This document shows positions 59,926-64,000 of a DNA stretch of 64,000 nucleotides, piece after piece. Source of the DNA: Vibrio vulnificus NBRC 15645 = ATCC 27562 (GTDB taxonomy: Bacteria; Pseudomonadota; Gammaproteobacteria; Enterobacterales; Vibrionaceae); contig NZ_CP012881.1 in NCBI RefSeq assembly GCF_002224265.1, positions 186,001-250,000 on the forward strand. Reading direction: 5' to 3'. Both the position numbers and the translations under genes were made by a program. The number at the start of each line of letters is the position of its first letter. Position 1 is the stretch's first letter. Below the pieces are notes generated by a model, which worked only from the letters and a program-made list of their open reading frames with translations, searched no databases and was not told the origin of the DNA.

Positions 59926-61214
59926 GCCGCCCCTTGGTGAAAAGAGATCGTATCTTTTTTCGCTTGCACAAGGTTGATGCCTCGCACTACATCCAAGGCA
60001 CTGCGAACGCCATCTTCATGGAATCCGTTGTACCAATACGCGCCGCAAAACCATGTGTGATTTCGCCCTTGAATGTCACCTCGTCTCTGCTGTGCCACGA
60101 TGGACTCCGTGGTAAATACCGGATGGTGGTAAACAAACTTACGAATAACTTTGTTTTCGTCTATCTTATCGCTGCTATTGAGCGTCACGCAAAACGTATG
60201 TTCTGCTTCAATGTGTTGAAGAATGTTCATGTTGTAGGTTAACGAAGGTAGGCGTGTTTCTTCTCCTTCCTTACCATCGAGTAAATAGTTCCACGACGCC
60301 CAAGCCGCCTTTCTACGAGGCAGCAAGCTATCATCAGTATGCAAAACAACCTCGTTGGCTTGATATGCCATACGCGACAAAATCGAAGCTTCATCACTGG
60401 AGGCATCCTCTAATAACGACATCGTTTGATCGCTATGACAGGCAAAAATAACGTGATCGAAACGTTGTGCTTCTCCTGCCACATATAATGTGACACCCGT
60501 TGAGTCACGGATCACTTTTTCAACGGGACAGTTCAAACGAATGCGATCAGAGAAGCCCTTCGTTAGTGGCGGGATATAAGCTTTTGAGCCGCCATCAATC
60601 ACATACCACTGTGGTCGATTGGTGACATCAAGAAGGCCGTGATTGAGAAAGAAACGTAGAAAAAACGTAAGTGGAAATGCACGCATATCCGCTAAGGTCG
60701 ATGACCAAATCGCAGCCCCCATCGGCAGGATATAGTTGTCGCTAAAATAGTCACTAAAACCATGCGTATCTAAGAACTCCCCAAGTGTTTGTTGGGCAAT
60801 CTGGTCATCGTGTGCAGACGCTTTCGCCAGTTTGTTAAAACGCAGAATTTCAAAAATAAAACCGTAGAACTGCAGTTTAAACCAGTTTCTTTTTTGGGCA
60901 AACAGTGTCGCCAGCGTGTGGCCATTGTACTCCAGTCCATTGCTGTCATTGCGAACACTAAAGCTCATTTGGGTTGCTCGCCCGGTCACGCCAATTTCAT
61001 CCATCATATTGATGAAATTGGGGTAGGTTCGATCGTTATAGACAATAAACCCCGTATCAACCGAGTAGTCTTTACCGTTGAGTTTAAAATCGATCGTCGC
61101 CGTATGCCCTCCAATGTAATCATTGGCTTCAAACAGCGTAATGTCATGCGCTTTGTGCAGATGGTAGCCACATGTTAATCCGGAGATGCCTGTACCTATA
61201 ATTGCAATTTTCAT
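59922..61214 (-). CDS. FAD-dependent oxidoreductase, amine-oxidase fold (lipid desaturase candidate)
   Basis: 430 residues. FAD/NAD Rossmann GTGISGLTCGYHLHKAH with the ribose-binding Glu in TLFEANDYIGGHTATI, then VDTGFIVYNDRTYPNF and a C-terminal flavin motif (TWFCGAYWYNGFHEDGVRSA). It belongs to the NAD(P)-binding amine-oxidase-like group paired with DUF1365 and Cfa. In Rhodobacter, flavoproteins of this type act on membrane-bound acyl chains. I infer desaturation or oxidation of a methylated fatty acid. Third gene of the operon. Confidence 0.87.
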   Translation of the reverse strand: MKIAIIGTGISGLTCGYHLHKAHDITLFEANDYIGGHTATIDFKLNGKDYSVDTGFIVYNDRTYPNFINMMDEIGVTGRATQMSFSVRNDSNGLEYNGHTLATLFAQKRNWFKLQFYGFIFEILRFNKLAKASAHDDQIAQQTLGEFLDTHGFSDYFSDNYILPMGAAIWSSTLADMRAFPLTFFLRFFLNHGLLDVTNRPQWYVIDGGSKAYIPPLTKGFSDRIRLNCPVEKVIRDSTGVTLYVAGEAQRFDHVIFACHSDQTMSLLEDASSDEASILSRMAYQANEVVLHTDDSLLPRRKAAWASWNYLLDGKEGEETRLPSLTYNMNILQHIEAEHTFCVTLNSSDKIDENKVIRKFVYHHPVFTTESIVAQQRRGDIQGRNHTWFCGAYWYNGFHEDGVRSALDVVRGINLVQAKKDTISFHQGAA

Positions 61215-61230
61215 ACATTATCCTTTGAAT

Positions 61231-61956
61231 TTATTGGGCAATTAATTTTGAAGCTAACGCCTTCTGCCAACGGTAAGGCAGTAACGCAAGTAACCGAATG
61301 AGCGCGGTAAACCGAGCGGGAAAATAGATGTGCTGCTTCCCGGAAGCCAGTTGTTGCCGAATCGCCTTTGAGGCTTGTTCAACCGTGATGATCATCGGCA
61401 TGGCAAACGTGTTTTTGTCCGTCAGCGGAGTGGAAACAAAACCAGGAAAGACAGTGACAACATCAATGCCCTTGGTCTGAAGATTCAGCGACAAGCTACG
61501 CGCAAAATACCCAACCGCGGCCTTAGACGCGCCATACGCTTCCGCTCTTGGCAGGGCGAGTTCCGAAGCAATGGAGCCGACAATCACCACTTTGTGTCCA
61601 GGTTGAAAATGGGCTTGGCTCGCCTCGATACAGTTCACCACACCAAAAACATTGACGCTGAACACACGTTGCATCAATTGGGCATCAACGATGCCATCGT
61701 CCATGTACTCACAATCACCAGCGTTAAATAGCCACACGTTTGGAATAAAGGGCAGCACCGATAATGCTTCTCGCGTTTGCTGGTAATCGGTGACATCAAA
61801 ACTGATCGTTGCTATGGCGGGGGAATAATCTTCTAGCTCTTGGAGAACCTGACGATTGCGTCCGCATGCAATCACTTTTGCACCCGCGTCAGCATAATCT
61901 TGCGCGAGCTGTTTTCCGATGCCTGATGTCGCACCAGTGATCAGTACCGAGTTCAT
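61231..61956 (-). CDS. Short-chain dehydrogenase/reductase
   Basis: 241 residues. Classical SDR with GATSGIGKQLA near residue 7, NAG region (FNAGDCEY), catalytic Ser in IVGSIASE and YGASKAAVGYF. NAD(P) dependent, substrate unknown. Second gene of the operon. It overlaps the NTF2-like gene by 4 bases and lies 16 bases before the oxidoreductase gene. Confidence 0.9.
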   Translation of the reverse strand: MNSVLITGATSGIGKQLAQDYADAGAKVIACGRNRQVLQELEDYSPAIATISFDVTDYQQTREALSVLPFIPNVWLFNAGDCEYMDDGIVDAQLMQRVFSVNVFGVVNCIEASQAHFQPGHKVVIVGSIASELALPRAEAYGASKAAVGYFARSLSLNLQTKGIDVVTVFPGFVSTPLTDKNTFAMPMIITVEQASKAIRQQLASGKQHIYFPARFTALIRLLALLPYRWQKALASKLIAQ

Positions 61957-62372
61957 TGCCCTAGCCTCTGCTTAATGCTTCTAACAACCGAGCCGAGAAT
62001 GGGAAGATGCTCATACAGCATTTCACCCAAATCAAAATAGTCACGGTGGTATATCACTTTTCCCTCATGAAACTTCAAATGGGAGACGCCTTTCACGCTT
62101 ACCGCCTCCCCTTTTTTCAACTTCGGATGTTTTAAGGTCATCGTCCAAGTAAGAAAGCCTGACTGGTCGACTTGCTGGTGTTCATGAATATCAAAGCGAC
62201 AGTCGATGACATTTTCATACAACGATTGGAAGTAGTCCTTAAGCGCAGACCAACCTTCAAGCCGATGCGCTGCGTCTTCAAATACGACCTGTTGGTGATA
62301 GACATCGGCTAAAATTTCTAAATTTGATTTACTCAATGACCGGTAGACATTGCTGACCGCTATCACATCCAT
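61953..62372 (-). CDS. NTF2/SnoaL-like protein
   Basis: 139 residues, alpha+beta cone fold typical of SnoaL-like proteins (LEILADVYHQQVVFEDAAHRLEGWSALKDYF near the N-terminus, FHEGKVIYHRDYFDLGEML). It may bind a small hydrophobic substrate. First gene of the eight-gene lipid operon, 93 bases or so after the predicted transcription start. Confidence 0.82.
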   Translation of the reverse strand: MDVIAVSNVYRSLSKSNLEILADVYHQQVVFEDAAHRLEGWSALKDYFQSLYENVIDCRFDIHEHQQVDQSGFLTWTMTLKHPKLKKGEAVSVKGVSHLKFHEGKVIYHRDYFDLGEMLYEHLPILGSVVRSIKQRLGQ

Positions 62373-62471
62373 ATTGCCAATCCCACAAGAGTTAAAGTAT
62401 TAAAAATTAGCCACATATAAAACGTAGACTAGCCTACAACAGTTACACAATTAAATTTGTATATCATGCGG

Positions 62472-62500
62472 TAATACGTTAACTAAGACTATTTGGATCA
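62472..62500 (-). promoter_or_regulatory. Candidate ECF (RpoE-ChrR type) promoter of the lipid operon
   Basis: Minus strand TGATCC (62500-62495), 18 bases, then TATTAC (62476-62471), with CGTA just before. TGATCC is the -35 element of group ECF11 RpoE/ChrR promoters. It lies directly behind the htpX terminator and 100 bases ahead of the first operon gene. A near-palindrome GTAGACTAGCCTAC at 62424-62437 lies in the leader. No rpoE-chrR genes are in the window. Confidence 0.6.
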
Positions 62501-62513
62501 TGCCACCAACAAA

Positions 62514-62541
62514 AAAGGCTTGGAGTTTTCTCCAAGCCTTT
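62514..62541 (-). terminator. Terminator of htpX
   Basis: AAAGGCTTGGA / TCCAAGCCTTT around GTTTTC, with an A-run at left giving six U on the minus strand. It lies 73 bases past the htpX stop and just upstream of the lipid operon promoter. Confidence 0.88.
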
Positions 62542-62613
62542 CGTTCATCATTACTCACAAGATGTTTGCTCACATTGGAAGCGATTATCCACGCTCGTGA
62601 TTAATCAATAACA

Positions 62614-63480
62614 TTAGAAGTTACGTAGCGCTGCAATACGTTTGTCTAGCGGTGGGTGACTCATCAGTAACTCAGTCAGAGATTGCTTACCGTTGATACC
62701 AAACGCCATCATGGTGCCATCCAGTTTTGATTCTTGGCTCATTTTTAGACGCTCTAGAGCCGCAATCATTTTCTCTTTACCAACTAGACGGGCGGCACCC
62801 GCATCGGCATGGAATTCACGATGACGGCTATACCACATGGTGATGAAGCTCGCGAGGAAACCAAACACCAGCTCAAGCGCGATAGAAACCGCGAAATACA
62901 CCATCATGTTTGAACCTTCACCTTCTTCATCACTGTTATTAGAGGCCACCATGTTGGCAATAAAACGAGATAAGAAGATAACGAAGGTGTTCACGACACC
63001 CTGCATCAACGTCATGGTCACCATGTCACCATTGGCGATATGACTCACCTCATGCGCCAGCACCGCTTCTGCTTCATCACGCGTCATGTTGTGCAACAGA
63101 CCCGTCGAAACCGCGACCAGTGAATCATCACGCTTTGCACCAGTTGCAAATGCGTTGATGTCCGGTGAATCATAGATAGCAACGGTTGGCATACCAATAC
63201 CCGCTTGCTGAGCTTGGCGGCTCACCGTTTCCAATAACCAGTGCTCTGTCTCGTTACGAGGGCTCTCGATCACCACTCCACCGACAGAGCGTAGTGCCAT
63301 CCCCTTTGACATCATCAAGGAGATAAATGCACCACCAAAACCAAATACCGCAGCCATTACCAATAAACCTGAGAGGCTTCCTGGCTGCATTCCAGTTACA
63401 GCATAAACAATGTTCAACACAACACTGAGGACTAAAACCACAGCAAGGTTGGTAATCAAAAACAACATGACTCGCTTCAT
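62614..63480 (-). CDS. htpX: Protease HtpX
   Basis: 288 residues from the ATG at 63480, with GGAG 7 bases before. An earlier in-frame ATG at 63525 is unneeded. Inner-membrane M48 zinc protease. Two N-terminal helices, the zinc motif AHEVSH near residue 140, two further helices, and [15 protein letters not shown] holding the third ligand. It degrades misfolded membrane proteins alongside FtsH. The 3' end of the gene faces the lipid operon. Confidence 0.96.
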   Translation of the reverse strand: MKRVMLFLITNLAVVLVLSVVLNIVYAVTGMQPGSLSGLLVMAAVFGFGGAFISLMMSKGMALRSVGGVVIESPRNETEHWLLETVSRQAQQAGIGMPTVAIYDSPDINAFATGAKRDDSLVAVSTGLLHNMTRDEAEAVLAHEVSHIANGDMVTMTLMQGVVNTFVIFLSRFIANMVASNNSDEEGEGSNMMVYFAVSIALELVFGFLASFITMWYSRHREFHADAGAARLVGKEKMIAALERLKMSQESKLDGTMMAFGINGKQSLTELLMSHPPLDKRIAALRNF

Positions 63481-63832
63481 TACTTTTCTCCAAAGAAGCT
63501 TATTTATATTGAACGCCAGTAACACTGGCCTCTTTTGCTAATAGATATAGTCTAATTTGTTTAAAAACAAGGTTAAGCGATAAATTGCAACATTTGTTTA
63601 CCAAGTTGCTTATCTGTTAGAAATCAACACCATCGAAATTCTCTGCATCGTTTTGTTTCAAACGTCCTCTCACGCGTTAGACTTTTGTCTTATTGTGCTT
63701 ATTCGGCTTCGTGCTATTTTCAGTCTCAGATATTCAATACTGCTCTGAACTAGATCGAATCGTCTTATCTGTGCCAACGAAAAGCGTTTCAAACAGAGCA
63801 GAAATAAACCCATGTTAACAAAGGACATGATC
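63481..63832. other. Divergent intergenic region between htpX and the last small gene
   Basis: 352 bases. A possible htpX promoter (TTGTTT, then TATATC about 15 bases on, minus strand near 63545-63572) is weak. I see no Cpx or heat-shock box that I would defend and no RNA gene. Confidence 0.4.
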
Positions 63833-64000
63833 ATGGTAGAAGCTAACAACTATCAAATGGCTATTGATTTATTGTGCTGTCACCTAGGGATTTCTGAAGA
63901 AGAGGCAAAACAGCAGCTCGGCATTTCGACTGAGCAGCAAGTTGCAAAGCAAATCTCGGATACTCAACAGGCGCTTATGGGCTTAGTTCAAGACAAATAA
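63833..64000 (+). CDS. Small protein of unknown function
   Basis: 55 residues, starting MVEANNYQMAIDLL. AAGGA lies 7 bases before this ATG. The two upstream in-frame ATGs (63812, 63827) are badly placed. The protein looks all-helical with a Cys pair (LLCCHLG) and a Gln-rich second half. Not recognised. The stop is exactly at the window end, so any operon partner lies beyond. Confidence 0.6.
   Translation: MVEANNYQMAIDLLCCHLGISEEEAKQQLGISTEQQVAKQISDTQQALMGLVQDK

Overview
The window is a stretch of gammaproteobacterial chromosome, almost certainly from a Vibrio species. The supporting evidence is the gene content and order: psp and sap clusters, a torECA trimethylamine-N-oxide respiration operon, a full hisGDCBHAFI operon, an NhaC-type transporter, an H-NS of VicH type, gsk, mnmA-hflD-purB and htpX. 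The species cannot be fixed from this alone. It is ordinary, densely coded DNA with moderate GC. I see no rRNA or tRNA genes, insertion sequences, prophage or CRISPR arrays.

Layout. 1-5.9 kb: the end of tag (DNA repair) and a three-gene RND efflux operon with two adaptor lipoproteins. 6-8.6 kb: pspABC and divergent pspF, with a sigma54 promoter, a PspF-type upstream site and a pspF promoter all visible between them. 8.7-14.8 kb: sapABCDF plus a DUF2927 gene. 14.9-17.8 kb: a DUF2750 gene, the manganese-dependent pyrophosphatase ppaC and a divergent ten-helix metal transporter behind a Fur box. 17.8-22.8 kb: an accessory-looking segment with a GH36 alpha-galactosidase, a sulfotransferase behind a near-perfect sigma54 promoter, a porin and a DUF6795-like protein. 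23-27 kb: torECA. 27-32 kb: a fetB-type permease without its ATPase, a 33-residue small gene, focA and a coiled-coil lipoprotein. 32-35 kb: a PACE efflux protein with a divergent LysR regulator, followed by two coupled genes. 35-40.4 kb: tdk, cysS, ppiB, lpxH, an EAL-HDOD protein and ychJ.

40.5-47.9 kb is the histidine operon, with a leader peptide holding five consecutive His codons and an attenuator. 48-50 kb is an NhaC-family transporter preceded by a clear lysine riboswitch, so it is most likely a lysine transporter. 50.4-56.2 kb carries hns, gsk, a small unknown gene, mnmA, hflD and purB. Strong PurR-type palindromes precede gsk and purB.

56.2-62.5 kb is an eight-gene membrane-lipid operon: NTF2-like, SDR, FAD oxidoreductase, DUF1365, Cfa-like methyltransferase, DUF2878, chalcone-isomerase-like and DUF3833. 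The Cfa-like protein has lost two bicarbonate-site residues of true cyclopropane synthases. The operon starts from a TGATCC-type ECF promoter like those of the RpoE-ChrR singlet-oxygen response. I think this operon is the most interesting system here, as a candidate pathway for methylated or furan fatty acids. htpX and a small unknown gene close the window. Two 7-bp tandem repeats (13 copies after purB, 5 copies after ychJ) and an inverted pair of perfect DnaA boxes are further oddities.
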